Assembly: GCA_963845495.1 (NCBI GenBank)
Contig: CAWJTH010000168.1
Coordinates: 1 to 32,382 of the forward strand
Length of the DNA stretch: 32,382 nucleotides
Origin: JAZKFT01 sp963845495
GTDB taxonomy: Bacteria; Bacteroidota; Bacteroidia; Chitinophagales; Chitinophagaceae
Reading direction: 5' to 3'
The stretch's first letter is position 1. Each line of letters starts with the position of its first letter. Positions 9,157 to 16,196 of the stretch are shown here, one piece after another. The notes beneath the pieces are model-generated. The model was not told the origin of the DNA. It saw nothing but the letters and a program-made list of their open reading frames with translations, and did not search any database. The translations under genes and the position numbers were made by a program.

Positions 9157-9636
9157 TCACTTCAACAATTCCTCAATTTTTTTCTGCAATTCCTTGCCTT
9201 CTAAATCAGCGTATTGCGCAACGCCGTTTTTATCAATCAAAAGGGTTGTTGGCAGTTGGTTGATGCCATATAATTCGGCCGTTTTTGCTTCCCAGTCGTG
9301 CGGGTCGTTTACCTGCGGATAAGTAATTTTATCCTTCGCAATGGCTTTTTTCCAAGCGTCCGGGTTTTTGTCAACCGAAACACCAAGGATTACGAATCCT
9401 TTGTCTTTCAATTCATTGTACAGTTTTACCTGCTTTGGGTTGGCAGCCCTACAAGGCGGGCACCAACTAGCCCAAAAATCAAGCAAAACCACTTTGCCCT
9501 TAAAATCCGACAAAGAAACCATCTTTCCATTCACATCAGCCAGCGTAAAATTTGGTGCTGGATGATTGATGCGCTTTTGCGCAAAACCAATATTTGCCGC
9601 AACAATTATTGCAGCTAAAAAAATTATTTTTTTCAT
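9157..9636 (-). CDS. TlpA-like periplasmic thioredoxin
   Basis: Exported thiol-disulfide oxidoreductase of 159 residues. The N-terminus MKKIIFLAAIIVAANIGFAQ is a Sec signal peptide with cleavage after AQ. The active site is WCPPC, with cysteines at 59 and 62. It is preceded by GKVVLLDFWASW and followed by the cis-proline loop GINQLPTTLLIDKNG. This is the TlpA/ResA/AhpC-TSA branch, which in the periplasm usually reduces disulfides in cytochrome c maturation or metal-centre assembly. It is the last gene of a minus-strand cluster with two HMA proteins and a HYC_CC_PP protein, so a role in keeping cysteines of copper-binding proteins reduced is plausible. That role is inference. Confidence 0.9.
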   Translation of the reverse strand: MKKIIFLAAIIVAANIGFAQKRINHPAPNFTLADVNGKMVSLSDFKGKVVLLDFWASWCPPCRAANPKQVKLYNELKDKGFVILGVSVDKNPDAWKKAIAKDKITYPQVNDPHDWEAKTAELYGINQLPTTLLIDKNGVAQYADLEGKELQKKIEELLK

Positions 9637-9646
9637 AGTTATATAA

Positions 9647-9669
9647 GGACAGGCGACGTGCGCCTGCCC
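9647..9669 (-). other. Hairpin between HMA and TlpA-like genes
   Basis: GGACAGGCG and CGCCTGCCC flank a five-base loop. A second, weaker hairpin (ATGAAC...GTTCAT, 9680-9700) is adjacent. There is no T-run downstream on the minus strand, so an mRNA-processing or stability role is more likely than termination. Confidence 0.5.
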
Positions 9670-9701
9670 ACTAGTTTTAATGAACGAACCGGAGGTTCAT
9701 T

Positions 9702-10067
9702 TTACATTTTCATTCCTTTTTTCATGATTGCGCCAACTTCGCTTCTATCGTATTGGCAGCATTCGTCCAATGCTTTGTAAGCTTTATCGTCGGCTTTGTA
9801 CATGGGTGTGTCATATCCAGCAGCGGCAATTTTTTTCTCTACTGCGTCTACATTTGGTTTTCCGGCAAATGCAACAGTCATTACCTTAGTGTCTTTGTCC
9901 CAAACCGCTTTGGTTACGCCCGGCACTTTTTTAGCAGCCGTTTCAATATGTTTTTTGCAAGAACCGCAATTGCCGCTTACTTTAAATGTTTCTGTTTTTT
10001 GGGCAAATAGCGATGTTGAGAAAACAATGGCCAAGCAAGCCATGGAAATTTTCAATAATTGTTTCAT
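9702..10067 (-). CDS. Exported HMA-domain metal-binding protein (short)
   Basis: Periplasmic protein of 121 residues: a Sec signal peptide (MKQLLKISMACLAIVFSTSL, FAQ) followed by one heavy-metal-associated domain. The binding motif is GNCGSC with cysteines at 34 and 37, which usually bind Cu(I). The rest of the beta-alpha-beta fold is visible (VPGVTKAVWDKDTKVMTVAF, then VDAVEKKIAAAGYDTP). The C-terminal tail adds a vicinal pair, Cys103-Cys104, and several Met residues (IMKKGMKM), which may give a second metal site. It lies 42 bases downstream of the barrel-like gene and probably shares its transcript. A copper chaperone role is likely from the domain and context. Confidence 0.88.
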   Translation of the reverse strand: MKQLLKISMACLAIVFSTSLFAQKTETFKVSGNCGSCKKHIETAAKKVPGVTKAVWDKDTKVMTVAFAGKPNVDAVEKKIAAAGYDTPMYKADDKAYKALDECCQYDRSEVGAIMKKGMKM

Positions 10068-10109
10068 GATTTTTTGATTTTGAATTTTTACTTTTAAATT
10101 TTTACTTTG

Positions 10110-10922
10110 TTAAAACGCATTAAATAAATTGTACTCAATCCTCAGCAAAAAACCATTATTCATGCTTCTAACCAAACTACTGTACACTTGCTGACGATAG
10201 CCAATATCAACCCTTGTTTTGCTGTTAAAAATAAATTGGGCAACCGGCGCTACGTCCAAATAAGAACATCCGTTTCCCAAATTTGTTTGGCCCAAAATTT
10301 CCAACATCAAATTCATGTTTGTTTGCTTAAAAGTAGTGTAACTTTTAGGCAACACTAATTTACCTACGGAAAATGTGTAATTCGTGGCAGTAGCATTTTG
10401 TGTAACCGGAAATTTATAATCGCCCGAATTATCGAAAGCATGTTCCACACTCATGGACGAAGAAATAGCAACTTTGTGCAACAATTGCGTAGCAACAATT
10501 CCGGCATCAAATCCGCTATTTTGACCATACAAATTAATGTCTTCCTGCACAATCGGCAAATTGTTTAAAGAAATTCTACCAAAAGCAGCCATGCGAAAGT
10601 GCTTTTGCACATCATCGTTGCTATAAAAACGATACTTGGCATACAAACTCCCCCCATTCAATCCAAGCCCAGATTGATGTTGATTGCTGGTAAAAACATC
10701 AGCATGCACCATCAATTTTTTACTGACGCCAAGCATTATTTCTGGTATCAATAAATATGGGTGATTGGAAGTATTTGGCACGCTCATCCAATAATTATTC
10801 AGCCTTAAACCGACCGATTTTGTAGCCATATTACTGGCCGGTTCCGTGTAAGCAAATAATTCTTGCGCTTGTCCTTTTCGCATGAAACCTAACAGGCATA
10901 AGCCTATCATCAACTTTTTCAT
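10110..10922 (-). CDS. Putative outer-membrane beta-barrel protein
   Basis: Secreted protein of 270 residues with a signal peptide ending in GQAQ. After it come alternating hydrophobic/polar strands rich in aromatic residues, e.g. VGLRLNNYWMSVPN, GGSLYAKYRFYS, TRVDIGYRQQVYSSL. The chain ends in GFLLRIEYNLFNAF, with a C-terminal aromatic as in outer-membrane barrels. I do not recognise a named family. It lies between two HMA-domain genes, 22 bases from the upstream one, so it may be an outer-membrane component of the same metal-handling cluster. It is too small for a TonB-dependent receptor and has no plug domain. Confidence 0.65.
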   Translation of the reverse strand: MKKLMIGLCLLGFMRKGQAQELFAYTEPASNMATKSVGLRLNNYWMSVPNTSNHPYLLIPEIMLGVSKKLMVHADVFTSNQHQSGLGLNGGSLYAKYRFYSNDDVQKHFRMAAFGRISLNNLPIVQEDINLYGQNSGFDAGIVATQLLHKVAISSSMSVEHAFDNSGDYKFPVTQNATATNYTFSVGKLVLPKSYTTFKQTNMNLMLEILGQTNLGNGCSYLDVAPVAQFIFNSKTRVDIGYRQQVYSSLVRSMNNGFLLRIEYNLFNAF

Positions 10923-10944
10923 TTAAAATAAATTTAAAAGTTGA

Positions 10945-11487
10945 CTAAATAGTTACATGATAAATGCGGGTTCCGGCAGCTACATCTTTATTGCAACAAG
11001 CTGCCATGTGGCCGGTATGGATGCAGTTCATCTTCGTGAAAGCCGCATATTTTTTGAACTGTTTATCCAGCACAAAACCTTTATCCACTAAGGTAAATGT
11101 TTCGTTGCCATCTAGGGTTTGGTCTTTTACATTTAAAAAATGAAAAGTTGAGCCACCAATTTTTACATGTGCATCATTGGTAATTTTTACGTTGTTCACA
11201 TCCAACGTCACTACCATTTTTGCTACAGAAAAGCCAGCGCCTTCCACTTTGGCTTTTAGTTGGTCAAAATCAACTTTTGAGGGGTCTTTAAATGTAATGT
11301 CAAATGTATTTGTTTCAAGATTGGTGGTCACTTTGTCAACGTAATCTACCGATTTAAACGCTTTGTTGATAGCGTTGGAACACATGCTGCAAGTTAAACC
11401 TGCGGCTTGCAGCGATACTTTTTTAACCTGAGAAAAAGAGATAAAAGGAATAGCGACAGCCAGTATAAATAATTTGAAATTTTTCAT
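10945..11487 (-). CDS. Exported HMA-domain protein with C-terminal Cys/His cluster
   Basis: Periplasmic protein of 180 residues. The signal peptide ends in SFSQ. One HMA domain follows (about 22-92) with GLTCSMC, cysteines at 33 and 36, and a second half ending GAGFSV. The C-terminal domain (about 95-180) has no family that I recognise but carries a compact metal-site-like run, NCIHTGHMAACC (154-165): three Cys and two His within twelve residues. This makes the protein larger than a plain copper chaperone. It lies upstream of the barrel-like gene and probably begins that transcription unit, since a 201-base repeat-filled gap separates it from the HYC_CC_PP gene. Confidence 0.85.
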   Translation of the reverse strand: MKNFKLFILAVAIPFISFSQVKKVSLQAAGLTCSMCSNAINKAFKSVDYVDKVTTNLETNTFDITFKDPSKVDFDQLKAKVEGAGFSVAKMVVTLDVNNVKITNDAHVKIGGSTFHFLNVKDQTLDGNETFTLVDKGFVLDKQFKKYAAFTKMNCIHTGHMAACCNKDVAAGTRIYHVTI

Positions 11488-11688
11488 AACGTAAATTAAT
11501 GTGCTAATTAGCTAATCTGCTGATGTGCTAATTAAAACACGATGAAAGGAAAATAATGTGCTGATTAGCTAATTCAATAATTTGCTAATAAAGCAGCCGT
11601 TGATTAGTAGATGTGTCTGATAAATCAAATGCACTTGGTTTTGAAGCCATTAGCGCATTATCAAATCAGCACATTAGCTAATTAAATC
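11488..11688. repeat. AGCTAAT/GTGCTAATT-type word repeat
   Basis: This gap is largely built from variants of AATGTGCTAATTAGCTAAT, in both orientations (e.g. 11499-11519, 11552-11570, 11663-11684). CAAATCAGCACATTAGCTAA on the right is the complement of the left copies, so the gap can fold on itself. The same word occurs at the far left of the window inside the rRNA spacer. Confidence 0.75.
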
Positions 11689-12072
11689 CTAACACCTAAA
11701 AACGCAATGAAAAATATGAAGTGATATTTGCTGCGGTGGAGGCGCATTTGCCTTCGGCACAATTAAACCAATAGTTGAAACAAATGCGGTTGGCACCACA
11801 AAAGAAACAGGTTGAATCAAGGCTATCGGTGCATCTAAATGATAATCCGTGGTAATGGCCTTGTGGTTGTCATCAGCCTTAAAAAATTGGGATTTGTCTT
11901 GGCAGCAACTTGATTTTTTCATTTGCATGCCGCATTTGCTGGCTGTGCTGTTTGTTGACCAACCCATATCGGTACTCCGCAAATGACCCATGCAATAATG
12001 AAAATTCACCAAAATACCAGTGTAAGCCAACAAGTAGGCGAACATAACTGGTATTAAAAGTGTTTTTTTCAT
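11689..12072 (-). CDS. HYC_CC_PP family protein
   Basis: Small exported or membrane protein of 127 residues. The family is named for the motifs visible here: NFHYCMGH (HYC at 25-27), SSCC (CC at 56-57) and NAPPPQ (PP at 111-113). An N-terminal hydrophobic segment (LLIPVMFAYLLAYTGILV) acts as signal or anchor. The His, Cys and Met residues after it suggest metal binding. Members occur in Bacteroidota next to copper or heavy-metal genes, and here it precedes two HMA proteins. ATG at 12072 is chosen because upstream in-frame codons run into a spacer repeat. A TAACTTTG promoter element ends only seven bases before this ATG, so the mRNA may be leaderless. Confidence 0.85.
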   Translation of the reverse strand: MKKTLLIPVMFAYLLAYTGILVNFHYCMGHLRSTDMGWSTNSTASKCGMQMKKSSCCQDKSQFFKADDNHKAITTDYHLDAPIALIQPVSFVVPTAFVSTIGLIVPKANAPPPQQISLHIFHCVFRC

Positions 12073-12436
12073 TTTGCGCAAAGTTATTTGAAATGGTTGA
12101 ATGATAGTGTTAAAGCTAGTTGGATTGGAACACGGATGAGACGGATTGAATGGATTTACACGGATTTGTACAAAAACTAGGCTCATATAATATTCGAAAT
12201 TCTTTTTTCTATCTTTAAAGCGAAGCTTACTTTGTAAATTTTAATTTACAAATCCGTATAAATCCATTCAATCCGTGTCATCCGTGTTCCAATTTCCATG
12301 ACAAAACAGCCGCTTTTACCCACAAAACACTGTTGGTAAAATTATTGTTGTTTAAACGTACAATTCAACACTTTTGCCATCCAAACGCAAACCCGTACAC
12401 TTTTAATTTTTACTTTTAAATTTTTGATTAAAATAT
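12073..12436. repeat. ACACGGATT-type inverted repeat in the divergent spacer
   Basis: Spacer of 364 bases between the minus-strand metal cluster and trxB. Arms at about 12120-12172 and 12242-12296 are inverted copies of about 50 bases, built on GGAACACGGATGACACGGAT and GAATGGATTTACACGGATTT. The differences are few. The loop between them (about 70 bases) is AT-rich. No gene is seen. Confidence 0.75.
12079..12086 (-). promoter_or_regulatory. -7 element TAACTTTG, HYC_CC_PP gene
   Basis: Exact TAnnTTTG match on the minus strand, ending seven bases before the ATG. No TTG lies at the expected -33 distance, so activation by another factor or an alternative -33 contact is possible. Confidence 0.55.
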
Positions 12437-13369
12437 ATGGAACATTTTCACTGCCTTATTATAGGCTCGGGCCCTGCGGGATATACTGCTGCTATTTATG
12501 CATCACGTGCTGGCTTAAACCCAGTTTTGTACCAAGGCATTCAGCCCGGCGGACAATTAACCATAACCACCGAAGTTGAAAATTACCCTGGTTATGCCGA
12601 TGGTGTGCAAGGCCCAGAAATGATGGAACACTTTGAAAAACAAGCCCGTAGAATGGGTACCGATATCCGTTATGGTATTGTAACCGAGGTCGATTTTTCT
12701 GAAAAACCTTATAAAGTTCAGGTGGATGAGGAAACTTGGTTTACCGCTGACGCCATTATTATTTCAACAGGTGCTTCCGCTAAATGGCTGGGATTAGAAA
12801 GCGAACAACGTTTGAATGGCAGCGGTGTTAGTGCTTGCGCCGTTTGCGATGGATTTTTTTTTAGGGGAAAAGAAGCTGTAATTGTTGGCGCTGGCGATAC
12901 GGCCGCCGAAGAAGCGATGTACTTGAGCAAAATCTGTAGCCGCGTTCACATGGTGGTGCGTAAAGGTCCGGATGGTATGAAAGCTAGCAAAGTGATGCAA
13001 GACCGTATCATTAAAAATCCAAACATCGATATTTATTGGCATAGCGAAACGGAAGAAATTTTGGGCGAACACAAAGTAGAAGCGGTTCGGATTAAAAATA
13101 CGCAAACCGGCATTGCCACCACAATTCCGGTGAGTGCATTTTTTGTTGCCATCGGCCACCAGCCAAACAGCGATATTTTTAAAGACTATTTAGACATGGA
13201 CGAAACTGGCTACATAATCACCATCCCCGGCACATCAAAAACCAATGTAGAAGGTGTTTTCGCCGCTGGCGATGTGCAGGATAAAAATTATCGCCAAGCG
13301 GTAACTGCAGCAGGAAGTGGTTGTATGGCTGCGTTGGATGCAGAACGGTATTTACAGACGTTGCATTAA
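12437..13369 (+). CDS. trxB: Thioredoxin-disulfide reductase
   Basis: Cytoplasmic flavoenzyme that reduces thioredoxin with NADPH, 310 residues, the normal length of the low-molecular-weight type. FAD-binding GSGPAG lies at 10-15, and the redox-active CAVC at 134-137 is followed by DGFFFRGKEAVIVGAGDTAA (NAD(P)H Rossmann loop at about 149-158). The C-terminal FAD motif is GVFAAGDVQDKNYRQAVTAA. The NADPH 2'-phosphate loop usually reads HRRDxxRAS; here it is VRKGPDGMKAS (174-184), with an apparent two-residue insertion and fewer arginines. It lies divergently from the metal cluster and 120 bases before folB. No exact TAnnTTTG box was found upstream. Confidence 0.95.
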   Translation: MEHFHCLIIGSGPAGYTAAIYASRAGLNPVLYQGIQPGGQLTITTEVENYPGYADGVQGPEMMEHFEKQARRMGTDIRYGIVTEVDFSEKPYKVQVDEETWFTADAIIISTGASAKWLGLESEQRLNGSGVSACAVCDGFFFRGKEAVIVGAGDTAAEEAMYLSKICSRVHMVVRKGPDGMKASKVMQDRIIKNPNIDIYWHSETEEILGEHKVEAVRIKNTQTGIATTIPVSAFFVAIGHQPNSDIFKDYLDMDETGYIITIPGTSKTNVEGVFAAGDVQDKNYRQAVTAAGSGCMAALDAERYLQTLH

Positions 13370-13489
13370 TGGATAATTGGGTAATGGAAAATGGATAATG
13401 GATAATTTCCGTTGTTCCCTATTTTATTAAGAAAATATTTTTATTAGCGACCAAATTATCATCACCTATTAAAAAATTATCCATTAAAA
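13370..13489. repeat. ATGGATAATGG-type inverted word repeat
   Basis: The trxB-folB spacer begins with direct repeats of ATGGATAAT (13369-13407). It ends with the complement (AAATTATC, AAAAATTATCCATT; 13453-13485), ending at the folB start codon. Confidence 0.6.
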
Positions 13490-13849
13490 ATGTTTTCTAT
13501 CCATTTACATAATCTTGAATTTTTTGCACACCACGGCTTGCTAGAATCGGAAAAAGAAAAAGGCAATGATTTTATAGTGGATTGTACCATCGAAATGGAG
13601 GAACCTAAAAACAGGATTGCCAAATTAAAACAAACGATTGATTATGTGGTGGTGTATCACCGCATAAAAGAACGGATGGCAACGCCTACACCACTGCTTG
13701 AAACGCTAGTGCAGCTTATATTAGATGATATTTTTGCAACGCAACCATTGGCTCAAAAAGCCACCGTTTCCATAAAAAAAATGCGGCCGCCGATTGATAA
13801 TTTTATTGGACAAGTAGGCGTAACATTGGAAAGAAAGAGAGAAATCTGA
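13490..13849 (+). CDS. folB: Dihydroneopterin aldolase
   Basis: Folate pathway enzyme that converts 7,8-dihydroneopterin to 6-hydroxymethyl-dihydropterin and glycolaldehyde, 119 residues. Family features are the start IHLHNLEFFAHHGLLESEKE (the GY..HHG..E..E pattern with the substrate-binding Glu), then IDYVVVYHRIKERM and LLETLVQLI. The C-terminal strand ATVSIKKMRPPI matches the conserved V.V.K..PP. No other folate gene is in the window. ATG immediately follows the spacer repeat. Confidence 0.93.
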   Translation: MFSIHLHNLEFFAHHGLLESEKEKGNDFIVDCTIEMEEPKNRIAKLKQTIDYVVVYHRIKERMATPTPLLETLVQLILDDIFATQPLAQKATVSIKKMRPPIDNFIGQVGVTLERKREI

Positions 13850-13978
13850 ACTGTGATTTTTATGATTATTTGATTTTTGTGACTCATATCACATAAATCA
13901 CAAAAACCAAACAAATCATTGTTCAGACAAAAAACACAAAGACAAATCTAAAATCTACCATCTTAAATCTAAAATCTG
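13846..13978. repeat. TGTGATTTTTATGATT-type inverted repeat plus ATCTAAAATCT
   Basis: Starts at the folB stop codon. The left arm CTGAACTGTGATTTTTATGA (13846-13865) and the right arm ending in CAAATCATTGTTCAG (13912-13926) are imperfect complements over about 36 bases. A second word, AAATCTAAAATCT, is repeated twice at 13944-13977, directly before the next start codon. Confidence 0.65.
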
Positions 13979-13981
13979 TTT

Positions 13982-15340
13982 ATGGCTTGGAAAAAAAATA
14001 TTTTGGAAACCATCGGCAACACGCCGATGATTCAGTTGAATAAAATCACTAAAAAATTTCCTTGCACGGTATTGGCCAAGGTCGATTATTTTAATCCAGG
14101 CAACAGCATTAAAGACCGGATGGCAGTAAAAATGCTGGATGTAGCCGAAGCCGAAGGCAAAATAAAACCTGGCGGAACTATTATTGAAGGCACCAGCGGC
14201 AACACGGGAATGGGCTTGGCTTTGGCGGCTTGCGTAAAAGGCTACAAATGCATTTTTGTAACTACCGACAAACAAAGCAAGGAAAAAGCCGATATTTTAA
14301 AAGCTGTTGGGGCTGAAGTAATTGTTTGTCCAACTAACGTAACGCCGGAAGACCCAGCCAGTTATTATAGCGTAGCCAAGCGTTTAAGTTTGGAAATCCC
14401 AAATTCGTACTATATGAACCAGTACGATAATTTAGCCAACCGCTTGGCGCATTATGAAAGTACGGGTCCTGAAATCTGGGAGCAAACTGAAGGAAAAATT
14501 ACGCATTTAGTTTGCACGGCAGGCACCGGCGGAACCATTACCGGCACGGCGATGTATTTAAAAGAAAAAAATCCAAATATCCAGATTTGGGCGATTGATG
14601 TGTACGGTTCGTTGCTTACCAAATATTTCAGAACCGGTGAAACGGACATGAAGGAAGTGCATCCGTATTTTAGCGAAGGCTTTGGCGAAGATTTTGTGCC
14701 GCAGAATTACGACATGTCGGTTATTGACAAATTTGAACAAGTAACCGATAAAGATGGCGCCGTAATGGCTCGCCGCATTGCAAAGGAAGAAGGTTTGTTT
14801 TGCGGGTATAGCGCTGGCAGTTGCTTGCAAGGATTGATGCAGTTGAAAGAAAGTTTGGTGGAAACCGATTTGGTAGTTTGCATTTTTCACGACCATGGTA
14901 GCCGTTATGTAGGCAAAATTTACAACGACCAATGGATGATGGAACGCGGATTTTTGGATGTAAAAACATTCAAGGATATTGTAAATGGCCGTGGCAGACA
15001 ACAATTGATCACTATTTTACCAAACATTACCGTTGGTGAAGCGGTTGCTTTAATGGATAAATACGATATTGAAAACTTGCCAGTAATTGTGGATGGCAAA
15101 AACGTCGGCGCATTAAGCCAACAAGGTTTATTCACTAAAATTTTCAGTAATCCAGATATTAAAAACCAAACGGTGGAAACCGTGATGGAGCCTGCGTATC
15201 CAGAAGTTTCGTTCGATACGCAATTGGAGCGTTTGAGTAGCTTGATTACCAAAGAAACTGGTGCTGTGTTAGGTAAAGATGAAAGTGGTAATTACCATAT
15301 TGTGACTAAGTATGACGTGATAAAGAGTGTGGCCAAGTAA
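13982..15340 (+). CDS. Cystathionine beta-synthase-like PLP enzyme with CBS domains
   Basis: Cytoplasmic PLP enzyme of the cysteine synthase/cystathionine beta-synthase family, 452 residues. The N-terminal catalytic domain (about 1-320) has ETIGNTPMIQLN, the PLP lysine Lys44 in NPGNSIKDRMA, the phosphate loop EGTSGNTGMGLA (69-80) and GTGGTITG. The C-terminal part (about 335-452) contains a CBS-domain pair (MDKYDIENLPVIVDGKNVGA; HIVTKYDVIKSV). This layout is that of cystathionine beta-synthase rather than short CysK. It probably condenses serine or O-acetylserine with homocysteine or sulfide; which one cannot be decided from sequence. The CBS pair may bind an adenosine-type regulator such as S-adenosylmethionine, known for animal CBS. 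It is transcribed alone, with a hairpin downstream. Confidence 0.92.
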   Translation: MAWKKNILETIGNTPMIQLNKITKKFPCTVLAKVDYFNPGNSIKDRMAVKMLDVAEAEGKIKPGGTIIEGTSGNTGMGLALAACVKGYKCIFVTTDKQSKEKADILKAVGAEVIVCPTNVTPEDPASYYSVAKRLSLEIPNSYYMNQYDNLANRLAHYESTGPEIWEQTEGKITHLVCTAGTGGTITGTAMYLKEKNPNIQIWAIDVYGSLLTKYFRTGETDMKEVHPYFSEGFGEDFVPQNYDMSVIDKFEQVTDKDGAVMARRIAKEEGLFCGYSAGSCLQGLMQLKESLVETDLVVCIFHDHGSRYVGKIYNDQWMMERGFLDVKTFKDIVNGRGRQQLITILPNITVGEAVALMDKYDIENLPVIVDGKNVGALSQQGLFTKIFSNPDIKNQTVETVMEPAYPEVSFDTQLERLSSLITKETGAVLGKDESGNYHIVTKYDVIKSVAK

Positions 15341-15410
15341 GTAGTGGATGGCGAGTAGTGAGTGGGATCACTAATTTTTATCAGTTTTTTTGAACCACAA
15401 AGGCATAAAG

Positions 15411-15460
15411 AAAAAGAAGGAGCACAAAGTGAAATAACTTTCTTTGCGCCCCTTCTTTTT
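15411..15460. terminator. Bidirectional hairpin between converging genes
   Basis: AAAAAGAAGGAGCACAAAG and CTTTGCGCCCCTTCTTTTT form an almost complete 19-base stem with A- and T-rich ends, so it can terminate both the plus-strand CBS gene and the minus-strand secreted protein gene. It is part of a CACAAAGGCAC-type word region that begins at 15391. A short GAGTAGTGAGTG word lies just before, at 15350-15364. Confidence 0.65.
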
Positions 15461-15486
15461 GAATTTTACCTTATTATTAAAAAATA

Positions 15487-16113
15487 TCAATCGTCATTTT
15501 CCACGACGCCATAAGAAATACCAGCCGTTTTAAAAAACGTTTTTATCATGCCCAATTTTTGCTCGCACATTTCTCCCAAATATATTTTCGGGGAGCTTTC
15601 TTTTGTCTTTCGGCATTCAAAACAAATCTCGATAAACTCAAAAATCTTACCATTCGTATCCAAAAAAAGTATGGCATTCCTAGGATTATAGCACATTGTC
15701 ATACTGCCGATGTTGACTACGCCAGAAATATATGTTTTCCCAAAATAGCCAACATTATACAAAATATCAGTAAGTTTATCAACCTGTGCAAAAGTCAGAT
15801 TTCTTATTTCCTTAAGCTTAGAATAGCAAACCGTATCATTCAATCGCGGCAAGCTATCAATATCTTTCATATTTTGAAATTGCGAAGTATCTATATTCCG
15901 AAAAGAAACTAGCTGAATTTGGGTCGCAAGATTAAATGGATAATTTTTAATTCTTGCTGCGAACGGTATATTTACTCGTTGAATGCAACTCTTATTTTTT
16001 CTCAAGATGGCTGCGTCTTTTTTAGTTGGCCATCTCTCCCCTTTTTCCAATTTTTGGGCATTTGAAAAATATGGGCAAAACAAAAGCGTGATAAAAATTA
16101 AAGCCTTTACCAT
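15487..16113 (-). CDS. Secreted protein of unknown function
   Basis: Exported protein of 208 residues. The signal peptide MVKALIFITLLFCPYFSNAQ sets the start at 16113; the frame continues upstream only through a spacer repeat. I do not recognise a family. The mature part has six or more cysteines, including CYNPRNAILFLDTNGKIFEF followed by IEICFECRKT. The middle Asp/Gly strand turn looks like a small beta-sheet domain. The end has FFKTAGISYG. Such proteins occur as unannotated secreted proteins in Bacteroidota. It is followed by the DUF2891 gene upstream on the same strand, 83 bases away. Confidence 0.65.
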   Translation of the reverse strand: MVKALIFITLLFCPYFSNAQKLEKGERWPTKKDAAILRKNKSCIQRVNIPFAARIKNYPFNLATQIQLVSFRNIDTSQFQNMKDIDSLPRLNDTVCYSKLKEIRNLTFAQVDKLTDILYNVGYFGKTYISGVVNIGSMTMCYNPRNAILFLDTNGKIFEFIEICFECRKTKESSPKIYLGEMCEQKLGMIKTFFKTAGISYGVVENDD

Positions 16114-16196
16114 TGGTTGAAATGTGAAGTGAATGAAATTTGGTTGAAATCCTTTGTGTTTCTTCTTTTTTTCGTGCCTTTGTGGTTCAAAAAAAA
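16114..16196. repeat. CACAAAGGCACGAA-type word
   Basis: The spacer contains CCTTTGTGTTTCTTC and CGTGCCTTTGTGGTTC, a third copy of the word seen at 9129-9148 and 15391-15429. It lies between two minus-strand genes. Confidence 0.5.

Noticed and set aside
11488..11688. CRISPR array
   Set aside because: The repeated AGCTAAT/GTGCTAATT words are short, irregularly spaced and occur in both orientations; there are no spacers or cas genes.
12073..12186. Longer N-terminus for the HYC_CC_PP protein
   Set aside because: The upstream codons come from the ACACGGATT spacer repeat, and the signal-like segment begins at 12072.
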